From CAYSRC01 sp964433495 (lineage in GTDB: Bacteria > Bacillota > Clostridia > Oscillospirales > Ruminococcaceae): a DNA stretch of 64,000 bases. Shown here piece after piece: positions 34,126-42,761 of this stretch. The stretch lies in NCBI GenBank assembly GCA_964433495.1, contig CAYSRC010000004.1:1-64000 (forward strand). The letters run 5' to 3'. The notes beneath the pieces are model-generated. The model searched no databases. It saw only the letters and a list, made by a program, of their open reading frames with translations, and was not told where the DNA came from. Position numbers and translations under genes: made by a program. The first letter of the stretch is position 1; every line of letters starts with the position of its first letter.

Positions 34126-34362
34126 AAAAGTTGCGCGCCTTGCAGCGCCCCGCCCGATACAGGCTCGCCGCGAGCCGTGCGGGACACATATGCCGCGCGG
34201 CCAAAGGCACAAGCCCCGCCCGCCGCGTTCCGGGCGGGGTTGAGCGGGGCCGTGACGACACCCGGCACAGGGGGCGGGGTGAAAAAGCCGACAGGCGCTC
34301 TGCACGAGCGCCTGCGGGGTTCGGATCGGCCGTAACCGCATATCGGAAAAAGGGCTGCGTAT

Positions 34363-34390
34363 AAAAAAGCCGCCGTGCGGCGGCTTTTTT
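34363..34390 (-). terminator. Terminator of the SGNH hydrolase gene
   Basis: GCCGCCG, TG, CGGCGGC flanked by AAAAAA and TTTTTT, about 70 nt beyond the gene's stop; symmetrical, so active in both directions. Confidence 0.85.
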
Positions 34391-34459
34391 ATCTTGCCCT
34401 TCTGCGGTTTTTATTCGTTTGCGGCCCGAGCGCGGCAGAGCGCCCCCCGGCCGTCCCTT

Positions 34460-36460
34460 TCACGGAGAGGGTGCGCTGTCGCCGCCCTCGGCGGCATCGT
34501 TCTCCCCGCCCGCGCCTTCGGTGTCGCCCGGGATGTCCTGCCCGCCCGGGTTGTCGGGCGTGGGCGGTGTCGGCAGGTCGGGCGGGTCGGGTGTATCGGG
34601 GACATCGGGTGTCGGCAGATCGGGCGGATCGGGTGTGTCGGGCAGGTCGGGCGGGTCGGGTGTGTCGGGCAGGTCGGGCGAGTCGGGTGTCGTTGCGCCC
34701 CCGCCCGTCGCGGGCAGCGTCACCGTCTTTTCGGCGCCGCACACGGTGCATGAGCACCTCGCCTCGCCCGTCTCGGTCGCACTCGGCGGCCTCGTGACCG
34801 TCTCGGGGCCGAAGGTGTGCGGGTGCAGCGCCGCTCTGACGCTGAGTCCCTCGGAAAAGCGCACGGTGAGGGTGCTGTCCGACGACGCAAACGCGCCGTT
34901 TACATACCACCCGTCAAAGCCGTAAACCGCGGGGTCGCTCGGCGTACAGCTGAAGGTTATCGTGCTGTCCGACTGTCGGGCACTGACGCTTGCGGCCCCT
35001 GCCGGCTCGACCGTCACGAGCGACGACGGGTCAAGGGCGGGTGCAAAGCGCACCGTCAACCGCACGTCGGACAGCGGCTTAAAGCGGCAGACGTATCCGC
35101 CGCCCGCATAGGTGAACTCGCTGCCGCGCGCAAAGCAGACATCGCCGCTGTACATCCCCTCGACCGTATAGCCCTCGGCGGGGTAGGCCCTTATCTCGAC
35201 CGACTCGCCCTGCTTCACCTCGGCACGGGAGACCGACTCACCGCCCGAAATGATATACGCGCCGCAGCCGCCCGTGTCCGAGGCAATCTCGACGGCGAAC
35301 GAGCTCTCGGGCTCGAACACCGCGGTGATGACGATGCTCTCCTTCTGCCCCGCGGGCACCCTGAACACAAGCCCCGCGTCCTGCGGGCTCGCTATCGAGC
35401 CGACGGTGCACTCCCAGCGCACAAAGCGGCAGCCCTCGCGCGGGACGGCCGTCACCGCCTCGGCGGCCTCGCCCGCCTTGACGCTCTGCATCGTGTCCCC
35501 CGAGATCGACCCGAGGCTGTCGTCGTTGACGGTGAACTCGAGCTCGACCTTGTCGGTATAATATTTGATGTCGCCGCTGATGATATAGGGCTCGGGCTCG
35601 TCCCGCGCTGGCACCGGCTTAAGCGCCGGGCGGGTGTCCTCGGTGTCGAGCGCGTGGGTCTTCACATACTCAAAAAATGTGTCGACCGACTTTTTGCTGA
35701 GGTGGATGCCGTCCTCGAGGGTATAGTCCTTTATCATGTAGCCGGTCGCAGGGTCGAGCAGCACCTCGGTGCTGTTGAGAAAGTACACCTCTCGCCGCTC
35801 GGCGAGCTCGACGAGCGCCGTGTTGAACGCGTTTATCGTCTCCATCGTCACGTCGGTATACAGCCGCTCGCGCGCGACGGGGGGCACCGCGTTGATGATG
35901 ACGTCCGCGTAAGGATAGGCCTGCTGCACGCTGTCGAGCAGCTTTTCATAGCCCTCGATGAATTTTTCGACGGACAGGTTAAAGTCGTTGGTGCCGAAGG
36001 TGAGCACAACCCTGCGCGGCTGCATGATCGCAATCGCCTCGGGGATCGTGACCCTGCCCTTCCCCTCGAAGGTGACGCACCGCTCGCTGCCGAACTGCAA
36101 GACCCCCATGCCGACGATGCCGATGCAGTTTTTGAGCGTCGTTTGCCCGTACATCATAAAGCGATAGGTGTTGCTGTCGCCGACAAACAACGTCTCGTCG
36201 ACATACGAGCCGTCGGCGGGCGCGGTCGCCGCCAGCACCGTGCCGATGTACTCGGTCGCGTCCACCGGCTCGACGGGCGCGTCTCCCCTGTCGCCGTCGG
36301 CGCTGTGCTCGCCGCCCCCGCCCGGCGCGGCCGTCAGCGACAGTATCGCGACGGCGAGCACAGCCGCAATCACGGCGGCGCACAGCGCCGCCTCCGCCCG
36401 ATGGCTTTTCACCCGGCGGACAGCGGTCGACAAAAGCTTTTTCAGCTCAAAACGGGCCAT
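34460..36460 (-). CDS. Large secreted SGNH/GDSL-type hydrolase with C-terminal modules
   Basis: 666 aa. A single transmembrane anchor near residues 24-45, then an SGNH esterase/deacetylase domain: LFVGDSNTYRF near 90 (nucleophile Ser), LTFGTNDFNL near 153 (Asn) and LEDGIHLSKKS near 250 (Asp-His). From about 300 there are beta-rich repeats of the bacterial InlB/List-Bact type (VPREGCRFVRWECTVGS, YPAEGYTVEGM, VYGFDGWYVNGAF). Then a HTFGPETVTRPPSATETG...CSCTVCGAEKT segment common in clostridial surface proteins, and a Pro/Asp-rich tail of tandem PDLPDTPDP units. Probably a surface or secreted carbohydrate esterase; target unknown. ATG 36460 is preferred over 36469 because AGAGGT is 9 nt upstream of it. 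Confidence 0.85.
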   Translation of the reverse strand: MARFELKKLLSTAVRRVKSHRAEAALCAAVIAAVLAVAILSLTAAPGGGGEHSADGDRGDAPVEPVDATEYIGTVLAATAPADGSYVDETLFVGDSNTYRFMMYGQTTLKNCIGIVGMGVLQFGSERCVTFEGKGRVTIPEAIAIMQPRRVVLTFGTNDFNLSVEKFIEGYEKLLDSVQQAYPYADVIINAVPPVARERLYTDVTMETINAFNTALVELAERREVYFLNSTEVLLDPATGYMIKDYTLEDGIHLSKKSVDTFFEYVKTHALDTEDTRPALKPVPARDEPEPYIISGDIKYYTDKVELEFTVNDDSLGSISGDTMQSVKAGEAAEAVTAVPREGCRFVRWECTVGSIASPQDAGLVFRVPAGQKESIVITAVFEPESSFAVEIASDTGGCGAYIISGGESVSRAEVKQGESVEIRAYPAEGYTVEGMYSGDVCFARGSEFTYAGGGYVCRFKPLSDVRLTVRFAPALDPSSLVTVEPAGAASVSARQSDSTITFSCTPSDPAVYGFDGWYVNGAFASSDSTLTVRFSEGLSVRAALHPHTFGPETVTRPPSATETGEARCSCTVCGAEKTVTLPATGGGATTPDSPDLPDTPDPPDLPDTPDPPDLPTPDVPDTPDPPDLPTPPTPDNPGGQDIPGDTEGAGGENDAAEGGDSAPSP
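34560..34700 (-). repeat. Tandem repeats encoding a Pro/Asp tail
   Basis: GGTCGGGCGGGTCGGGTGT-type units repeated with small variations inside the SGNH hydrolase gene, coding for PDLPDTPDPPD. Length variation by slippage is likely. Confidence 0.7.
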
Positions 36461-36766
36461 TCTCGGCATACCTCTTGCAAAAGAATTGTGCGGGCGCGGA
36501 CAATACGGTATATGTTATTCATATTATCACAAACGCCCCGCAACTTCAATTGCAACGATTGTCACGCGGCAGCGCACCTTAGTATAAAGGGACGAATGCT
36601 GCCGCCTCGATATACCCGCGCCTCCAAAGGCGACGGGAGCACCCTTAAAGCACCGCGTCGGAGGATGCAAAACCCCTCTCAGAGAGGCCAAAGATCCGAC
36701 GCCCGTGCCGCGTATCGCAGGGCGGGGCAGCGCCCGTTACACAACCGAAAAAGGGGGAACTCTCTC

Positions 36767-37537
36767 ATGCAAAAAGGACGTCTTGTCTGTCTTGTCGCCG
36801 CCGCGCTGCTCTGCTGCGCCCTGCCCGGGTGCGCGGGCTCCGAGGACGTCGGGCAGCCCGCAGTGCCTGAGGTCGGCGGGCAGCCCGACGGGGCTGAGAT
36901 CACCGACAGGGCCCCGTTCACCGTCGTCGGGGAGGCCGACGGCGTCCTCTTTCTCACAGGCGACGGCTGCTGCTGCACGCTCGGCATCGAGGAGGCCGAG
37001 CAGCTGCTCGGGGAAGGCGCCCCACTGCCCGCGGCGAGCGATGTCGTCCTCTCGGACAGCCGCCCCGCGTGCACGGCGGACAACCACTGCGGCGGGGCAG
37101 AGACCGCGTCGCTTGCGGTCGTCGGGCACGAGCCGTCGGTCGCGGCGATGTACTCGCAGCTTTTGAGGGATCTCGTCGAGGCGGACACGGGCGTCGGGGA
37201 AGAGATTCGGTATCTCGCCTTTGACCTCTCGGGTGCAAAAAACGTTTCCGACTGCGAAAAAGCGGCGCTCTGCTCGATGATCTCGAGGGCATACGGCCTC
37301 GAGTGCCTCGTCGGGGACTTCGACGAGCTGTGCGCGCGAGGGTATATCGACGGCGACGCGCTGTTCTTCCCCGACGGGATCCTGCTTTCGATCGAGGCGG
37401 GCGAGGGCACGGGCGACGGCTTTGAATTTGAGGGCATGCGGTGGCGCGGGGGCCTCGGCGCGGTGTTTTTGGACTGCCGCGCCGAGCTTGAGGACGACGA
37501 ATGGCGCTATGAGGTGCAGAGCGCCGCGATCTCCTGA
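36767..37537 (+). CDS. Putative lipoprotein, unknown function
   Basis: 256 aa. The signal MQKGRLVCLVAAALLCCALP then GC gives a lipidated Cys near residue 22. The mature part includes a paired-Cys stretch GDGCCCTLG near 66 and CTADNHCGG near 105, and an acidic C-terminal half. No family was recognised; the end (AVFLDCRAELEDDEWRYEVQ) is typical of globular secreted proteins. The ATG at 36767 has AAGGGGG 9 nt upstream. The very long frame that continues upstream is a shadow of the SGNH gene on the other strand. Divergent from that gene. Confidence 0.75.
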   Translation: MQKGRLVCLVAAALLCCALPGCAGSEDVGQPAVPEVGGQPDGAEITDRAPFTVVGEADGVLFLTGDGCCCTLGIEEAEQLLGEGAPLPAASDVVLSDSRPACTADNHCGGAETASLAVVGHEPSVAAMYSQLLRDLVEADTGVGEEIRYLAFDLSGAKNVSDCEKAALCSMISRAYGLECLVGDFDELCARGYIDGDALFFPDGILLSIEAGEGTGDGFEFEGMRWRGGLGAVFLDCRAELEDDEWRYEVQSAAIS

Positions 37538-37925
37538 GCCTCTGCCTTGACGCCTCGCACGATGCGCGCAAGGCCGCTCGTCGAGCAGGGTCTGCGCGGG
37601 CTTGCGCGCAGGCGAAAAATCGGCGCGGCCCTCGCGTCGAGAGCCGCCTCGACCCGCGTTTTTTGTCAGGCAGACCGCGGGTTGAGAGTCCCGTCCGGGC
37701 TTTCATGCGCCTCTGTCGCCCGACCGATGCCCTCGACCCGAAGCGTGATACTCGGCGCGTCGGCTCTTCTCACGGGCGGCGGGCGCGGGCGGATGACGCA
37801 AACATCTCCCCGCGGGCCGCGAGGCGTGCCCCCTTGCCGCCCGGGGCGGACTTCGCACGCCTCGGGGCGGTCGCGGGAACCCGCCGTCCATGCCGAAAAA
37901 AGTGCGCCTTCGCGTCGTGTTTCGG
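37538..37925. other. Intergenic stretch without recognised features
   Basis: GC-rich. CTGCGCG/CGCGCAG near 37591-37610 is a possible hairpin for the lipoprotein transcript but has no T-tract. Open frames here have shadow-like composition. Confidence 0.4.
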
Positions 37926-37954
37926 TTGACTGCGGCGCGGTATGCCGATATAAT
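37926..37954 (+). promoter_or_regulatory. Strong sigma-A promoter
   Basis: TTGACT (37926-37931), 17-nt spacer, TATAAT (37949-37954), about 39 nt before the HTH gene start. Confidence 0.8.
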
Positions 37955-37992
37955 TTTATACAAAGAGTTATTGAGGGGGCGTCTTTTCGGAC

Positions 37993-39015
37993 ATGGCAAC
38001 GGGTATGGCGCAGCTGTTAAGTGAAAAGGGCGTCACGGGCTACCGCCTTTCCAAAGAGAGCGGGGTGCCCCAAACCACGATAACCGACATATGCAGCGGC
38101 AGAACCTGCATCGCCCGCTGCTCCGCCGAGACGGTCTACCGCATCGCAAAGGTGCTCGGCGTGAGCATGGAGAGCCTCGTCGATCCGTATTGCGCGGGCG
38201 AAGCGCGGGACGGCGCGCAAAATGAGGCCGCCGCGACACGCGACAGCCTCGAGCGCCTTGCCGAGCACAACATGAAGGCCAACCTTCTGAAGCTCCTGGA
38301 GCGGCAAGGCGCCGAGAGCGCCGACGCACCCGGACGGGCATCCCGCACAGAGCAGCGGCCCGACGGCGCGCCGCCGGTTTTTCTCGACGGCATCCCCGCC
38401 GAGGACCCCGGCCTGCGCGACTCGCTCTTTTTTAAGCCGTTTGACAAAAAGCTGCTCGACACACTGCTGTCCGCCGTCGCGCGGGAGTACAGCGCCGGGG
38501 CGGGCGGCGGGACGCCGACCGAGCTCATCCTCACGGGCGGTGCGGCGCTGCTCAACACCTGCCGCGTCTGCGCGCAGCAGTATGACATCGGCGTCGTCAC
38601 CCTCAACTCGCCCGAGCTCGACGCCGCCATCGACAGCGCGTGCAGACAGCTTGCGGTCGACAGGGCGCAGCTCGTCCCCCGCCCCGCGACGGGGCGGCCG
38701 CTGCCGCTCGAGGCGGTGGTGAATTCAAACTACTGCAAGACCTTTTCGGGCGTGCTCAGCGTGCGGCGGCTGTCCGCCGAATACATCTGCGCCTCCCGCC
38801 TTTTTGACGTCCGCTCGCTCGGCGACGTGGGCGACGCGGCGCGCGTCCTGCTCGAAAGCGCCGGAAAAAAGCGGCCCCTCACCCCCGAGCGTGTGCTCGA
38901 GGCGGCGCAGGAGCTCGGCTGCAAGCCGTCCGAAAAATGCGAGGCGCTCGTGCGCGCGCTCGCGTCGCACGGCGACCTCGCCGCGGTCGTGCGCGCGTGC
39001 GAGGGAAAACGGTAG
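37993..39015 (+). CDS. HTH (XRE-like) protein fused to a nucleotidyltransferase-like domain
   Basis: 340 aa. Residues about 12-63 form an XRE-type helix-turn-helix (YRLSKESGVPQTTITDICSG, ETVYRIAKVLGVSMESLV) like the antitoxins that accompany AbiEii/DUF6036-type nucleotidyltransferases. A linker follows. Then TELILTGGAALLNTCRVCAQ near 175-195 and QYDIGVVTLNSPELDAAIDS match the GG...DxD start of such nucleotidyltransferases, but the second acidic residue is Gly (DIG). LSAEYICASRLFDVRSLGDV near 258 resembles the conserved helix after it. So one protein combines both halves of what is usually a two-gene pair, probably with an inactive transferase. Strong own promoter and GAGGGGG upstream. Confidence 0.75.
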   Translation: MATGMAQLLSEKGVTGYRLSKESGVPQTTITDICSGRTCIARCSAETVYRIAKVLGVSMESLVDPYCAGEARDGAQNEAAATRDSLERLAEHNMKANLLKLLERQGAESADAPGRASRTEQRPDGAPPVFLDGIPAEDPGLRDSLFFKPFDKKLLDTLLSAVAREYSAGAGGGTPTELILTGGAALLNTCRVCAQQYDIGVVTLNSPELDAAIDSACRQLAVDRAQLVPRPATGRPLPLEAVVNSNYCKTFSGVLSVRRLSAEYICASRLFDVRSLGDVGDAARVLLESAGKKRPLTPERVLEAAQELGCKPSEKCEALVRALASHGDLAAVVRACEGKR

Positions 39016-39036
39016 GCCCGGGCGGGCCCGTTTTTA
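39015..39036 (+). terminator. Terminator of the HTH fusion gene
   Basis: GGCCCG, GG, CGGGCC then CGTTTTTAT, overlapping the stop codon region. Confidence 0.7.
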
Positions 39037-39179
39037 TCCATAGCGCGTTTTGGTGGATGTCTTTTGCATGCGTTCGGTGGGCCGCGGCGAGGGGGCTTGT
39101 GCAAAGACGGTGCGGCAGACTGCGGATTATATCCTTGACTCTGCCCTTTCCCCGTGAGTAACTTCGGCCTGCCGCCCTT

Positions 39180-39305
39180 AAGCCCCCTCGCCGAACGGCC
39201 GAGCTTACCATAAAACGATCGCTCGAAAGGCGCATAATATCGCGCCGTATGTCAAACATCCGTTCCCCTTGCCGTCCCACCGCTGCGCGCGGCAGACGCG
39301 GGGTG
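39180..39305 (+). repeat. Dispersed repeat module B, copy 5
   Basis: CCGAACGGCCGAGCTTACC, GCTCGAAAGGCGCATAATAT, CGCGCCGTATGTCAAACATC, CGTTCCCCTTGCC and GCGCGCGGCAGACGCG. Same orientation as the others. The rest of 39037-39487 shows no gene. Confidence 0.75.
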
Positions 39306-39487
39306 TGACCGCGAAAAGCCTCGTCGTCCGCACGGCCCTCTTGTTACAGCCGCAGCTTGCCGCCCGCACCCCCCGTCGCGGCATCTGCCCTCAACCGCCC
39401 GTCAACGGCATTCAACAGGCTTGTTAAAACACGCAAGATCTATTTTCCGTAAATCCGTAAAGCTTTATAAAAACACAGGGGAAAACC

Positions 39488-40585
39488 ATGATCTACCGCA
39501 AGCTGCCCCACGGGGGCGAGGACATCGGCATATTGGGACTCGGGGCCAACGGCTTTGCGATGAACGGCGACCCGGGCGAGACCCTCTACACCTACGAGAC
39601 GGCCATCGACAGAGGCATCAACCTGTTCGACCTCGCGGGAGGCAACGAAGAACCGTTTGCCCCCTTGGGCCGGGCGATGAAGGGCAAGCGCGACCGGGTG
39701 TTCCTTCAGGTCCATTTCGGGGCCGACTACACCGGCTGCAAATACGGCTGGACGCAGGATCCCGACAGGATACGCGCGTCGGTCGAGCTTCAGCTGCGCA
39801 AGCTGCAAACCGACCGCATCGACTTCGGCTTTGTCCACTGTCTCGACGAGACCGACGAGGTCGAACGGGCGATAAACGGCGGCGCGCTCAGCATGCTGCA
39901 AAAGCTCAAGGAGCAGGGCAGGGTCCGGCACATCGGCTTTTCATCCCACAACCCGGCCGCGGTCAACAGGATGCTCGACTGTCACGTTTTGGACCTTGTG
40001 ATGTTCAGCATCAACCCCGCCTACGACTACACAGACGAGGATTACGGCATCGGCTCCGCCGGGGAGAGGATGGCGCTCTACCGCCGCTGCGAGCGCGAGG
40101 GCGTCGGCATCAGCGTCATGAAGCCGTAAGGCGCGGGGCGGCTGCTCGACAAAAAGCGCTCGCCCTTCCCCTTTGCGCTGACGCCCTATCAGTGCATCAA
40201 GTACGCCCTCGACAAGCCGGGGGGTGCTCTCGGTGCTGCCCGGCATAAGCGACCGCGAAAACCTGCGGGATTACCTCGGCTATCTCGACGCCCCCGACAG
40301 CGAAAAGGACTACGCCTGTCTCGGCAGGGTGTCGCCCGCCGACGCGGTGAACACCTGCGTCTACTGCAACCACTGCGCCCCTGTCCCGTCGGCATCGACG
40401 TGGGGCTTGTCAACAAGTACTACGACCTCGCCGCGGCGGGCGACGAGATGGCCGCGGAGCACTACCGCGGCCTTGACAGGCACGCGGGCGACTGCGTCGC
40501 CTGCGGGCACTGCGACGCCCGCTGCCCGTTTAAGGTAAAGCAGTCGCAGCGCATGGGGATTATAAAGGACTATTTCGGCCTGTAA
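39488..40585 (+). pseudogene. Aldo/keto reductase with C-terminal [4Fe-4S] domain, disrupted
   Basis: The reading frame starts well (ATG 39488 with AGGGGA; IYRKLPHGGEDIGILGLGAN, HIGFSSHNPAAVNRML) but meets TAA at 40127-40129, where the family has MKPYGAGRLL (a Tyr codon turned to stop). Coding continues in frame (GAGRLLDKKRSPFPFALTP), then one extra G in the G6 run near 40220 shifts the frame, and one missing C in the C4 run near 40380 shifts it again. The end restores two ferredoxin clusters, CVYCNHCAP and CVACGHCDARCP. Three lesions suggest a decayed gene; the two homopolymer shifts could be sequencing errors, the stop less so. Confidence 0.85.
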
Positions 40586-40646
40586 CGGCGCAGCCCCGCA
40601 AATCAAAACGGGGCCCTGCCCCGAAGGCGGGCCCCGAAAACCGCAA

Positions 40647-40676
40647 GCCGCCCGTCAAACGACGGGCGGCTTTTTG
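40647..40676 (+). terminator. Terminator after the aldo/keto reductase remnant
   Basis: A 10-bp stem GCCGCCCGTC/GACGGGCGGC (40647-40656, 40661-40670), loop AAAC, then TTTTTGT. Confidence 0.85.
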
Positions 40677-40992
40677 TGTACACATGCTGCTTTTTACCCG
40701 CCGCGGAAAAATTTTGGGGGGGAGGGATTTAGACAGCGGCGATAATACGGCGGGAACGCCGGGCGGCGCGCCCTTTTGGGTATCGGCCGCGGAGAAGCGT
40801 CGAAGACTCGCCCTCTCGGCAGACGCCGGGCCCTTTTCACGGCAACACTCACCTGCTGCTTTTGCGGCGCAAGCGTCCTTTCATCGGCTGCCGCACGCTC
40901 TTTCCCCGGGCCTTTATCCCCCGCTCGGGGCGGCGCGCGCCCTCCCTTGCCCCCGGGCCCTGCGCTCTTGGGTCTTAAAAGCGGCCCCCCTG
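40677..40992. other. Intergenic stretch without recognised features
   Basis: Lies 3' of both neighbours (plus-strand pseudogene and minus-strand DUF308 gene). No gene, repeat or clear terminator seen. Confidence 0.4.
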
Positions 40993-41565
40993 TCAGTCCG
41001 AGATGTAGCAGCTCACCACGTCGACGACATCCTTGATAAAGCGGGAGAAATAGACGACAGTGCACACGCTGTCCACCCCGCTTATGATGAGCGTGATGCC
41101 GAGCACCGTCATGATCGCGAACGCGCCCTCAAACGGGTTGACGATGAGCAGCACCCCCGCTGCCGCGCTGACGACCGACAGGATCAACGCGATCCACCAG
41201 CGCGGGATGCCCGCCCGCTTTGCGTCAAACGACATCTCGAGCGAGATCATCGCCTCCATGATGACGATGATGCCCACCGCAACCGGCATCCAAAGCACGG
41301 CGTCCTTCGCAAAGACCGCAAGCAGCACGCCGAGGGTCGCGAGCATGAGGCCCGTCGACAGGTTGTTGTGAAGCGAGTATCCGTACGAGCTGCCCCTGCA
41401 ATAGCTGACGATTCGCACTGCACCCGATATAATGAGCGCGCCGCCCATGATATAGCAGACGGTGAGCGCCGAGATCCCCGGCCAAACAATCGCGCACACG
41501 CCCACCGCAATAGCGACCGCACCGGTGATTATAAGCCCCCACTTTGCCTTTTTGATCTGTTCCAT
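40993..41565 (-). CDS. DUF308 (HdeD-like) membrane protein
   Basis: 190 aa with six hydrophobic helices arranged as three pairs, each with an internal repeat such as GVCAIVWPGISALTVCYIMG near residue 22 and GVLLIVNPFEGAFAIMTVLG near 135. HdeD in E. coli is linked to acid stress, but the role in Firmicutes is unknown. The ATG at 41565 has GAGAGGAC. Stands alone. Confidence 0.88.
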   Translation of the reverse strand: MEQIKKAKWGLIITGAVAIAVGVCAIVWPGISALTVCYIMGGALIISGAVRIVSYCRGSSYGYSLHNNLSTGLMLATLGVLLAVFAKDAVLWMPVAVGIIVIMEAMISLEMSFDAKRAGIPRWWIALILSVVSAAAGVLLIVNPFEGAFAIMTVLGITLIISGVDSVCTVVYFSRFIKDVVDVVSCYISD

Positions 41566-41898
41566 AGTCCTCTCATCTCCGTTTTGATTTGATGGATCGA
41601 GTATACCGCCGCGCCGCGCGGGCAAAAAGGGACAGGGACGCCGCTGTGACCGAAAAAGGGACAGATGCGCCTTTTTGTGTAACGCGGAGCGCCGGGCGCT
41701 CCGTCTCTCCCCCCCCCGCAGCGCTTGTCCTCCCCGACGGGCCCCTTAAAGGGATGCGCCGCCGCTCTCAAAAAAATTTTTTCGACTGCGTGAATAAACC
41801 CGTCAAAACGGGCAACAATGAAAACAGCGGAAGCAAAACCGAAGCTTTGAGCATTTAGGATGATTTCTTTTACTAAACAGTAAGGGATGCGAAATCTT
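41566..41898. other. Intergenic, no recognised gene
   Basis: Contains two AAAAAGGGACAG copies (near 41627 and 41656) and an AT-rich block (41767-41900). No supported gene. Confidence 0.35.
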
Positions 41899-41929
41899 AA
41901 AAAAGCGGAGGTTTTACCTCCGCTTTTTT
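41899..41929 (-). terminator. Bidirectional terminator after the HAD gene
   Basis: AAAAAAGCGGAGG, loop TTTTA, CCTCCGCTTTTTT: a 7-bp GC stem extended by A/T, strong on both strands. About 170 nt beyond the HAD gene stop. Confidence 0.85.
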
Positions 41930-42098
41930 GTGTCGTTCGGCATCCTGCCGTCCAAAGGCCCATCGGGGCGCGTGCGGCGGGGCGCTCCCTGTCGTGCGGC
42001 CTAAAGACCGGCACGCCCTCAAAACCCATCGGGACGAAATCTCAATGCGGCATGCGCCCTGACCCGGGCAAAAAGCCCGCGCGGGCCGTCCCGTCTCC

Positions 42099-42761
42099 TC
42101 AATCCCCGCCGAGCACAAAGTCGGCGATCTCGCGCGCATTTTGCGCCGACAGAACATGGGGCAGGCGCTCGAGCTCGCCCTCGGGCGCAAAGCCGTATGC
42201 CGCGGCGATAAAGTCAACCCCCGCCTGCCGGGCGCCCTCGGCGTCATAAAACCTGTCGCCGCACATCGCGACCCTGCCTCTGTCGGCGATGCCGAGGGCC
42301 TTCATCCCGTTGAGGATGAGATCCTTTTTACTGATTACCCTCTCGTCGGGGGGCGTCGCCGAAATTACCTCAAAGACGTCGGTCATGCCGCTGTGCTCGA
42401 GCGACGCCGCGATGACATAGTCGGCCTTGCTGCTCGCGATGCCGAGGCGCACGCCCGCGCTCTTCATCCGCCCGAGCGCCTCAGGCATACCCTCGAACGG
42501 GCGGCTCACGGCGACAGCGTCCCGTCTGTACAGCTCGCGGTAGTGCGCGCACGCGCGCGTCAGCTCTTCCTCGTCCTTACAGCCCAGCATCCTAAAGCAG
42601 TCCTTGAGCGGGGGGCCGCAGAATTTGCGGTATTCGGACAGCTCCATTCTCGGAGCGCCGAACAGCTCGTGCATCGTCTCCCGCATACTGACGGCAATGC
42701 CCTCAAAGGTGTCGAATACCGTCCCGTCAAAGTCAAACAGAACCGCGTCGTATCTCGTCAT
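42099..42761 (-). CDS. HAD family hydrolase (phosphoglycolate phosphatase-like)
   Basis: 220 aa. HAD motifs: FDFDGTVFDT at residues 8-17 (nucleophile Asp), GIASSKADY near 108 (Ser/Thr), and the Lys in SKKDLILNGM near 145 with CGDRFYDAEGARQAG near 163 (acidic motif IV). The C1-type cap begins after motif I. Its ATG overlaps the pncB stop as ATGA, so it is translated with the nicotinate phosphoribosyltransferase; a role in clearing a phosphorylated by-product of NAD salvage is a reasonable guess. Confidence 0.9.
   Translation of the reverse strand: MTRYDAVLFDFDGTVFDTFEGIAVSMRETMHELFGAPRMELSEYRKFCGPPLKDCFRMLGCKDEEELTRACAHYRELYRRDAVAVSRPFEGMPEALGRMKSAGVRLGIASSKADYVIAASLEHSGMTDVFEVISATPPDERVISKKDLILNGMKALGIADRGRVAMCGDRFYDAEGARQAGVDFIAAAYGFAPEGELERLPHVLSAQNAREIADFVLGGD

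Noticed and set aside
34560..34700. CRISPR array
   Set aside because: Repeats are contiguous, in frame and encode a Pro/Asp tail; there are no unique spacers.
34817..36766. Very long plus-strand open frame upstream of the 36767 lipoprotein start
   Set aside because: It mirrors the SGNH hydrolase gene on the other strand, has Arg/His/Asp-rich shadow composition, and the true start has a clear ribosome site and signal peptide.
37547..38020. 157-codon plus-strand open frame before the HTH gene
   Set aside because: Crosses the TTGACT/TATAAT promoter of the HTH gene and has non-protein composition.
41589..41858. 89-codon plus-strand ORF
   Set aside because: Low-complexity Arg/Pro-rich translation and no ribosome site.
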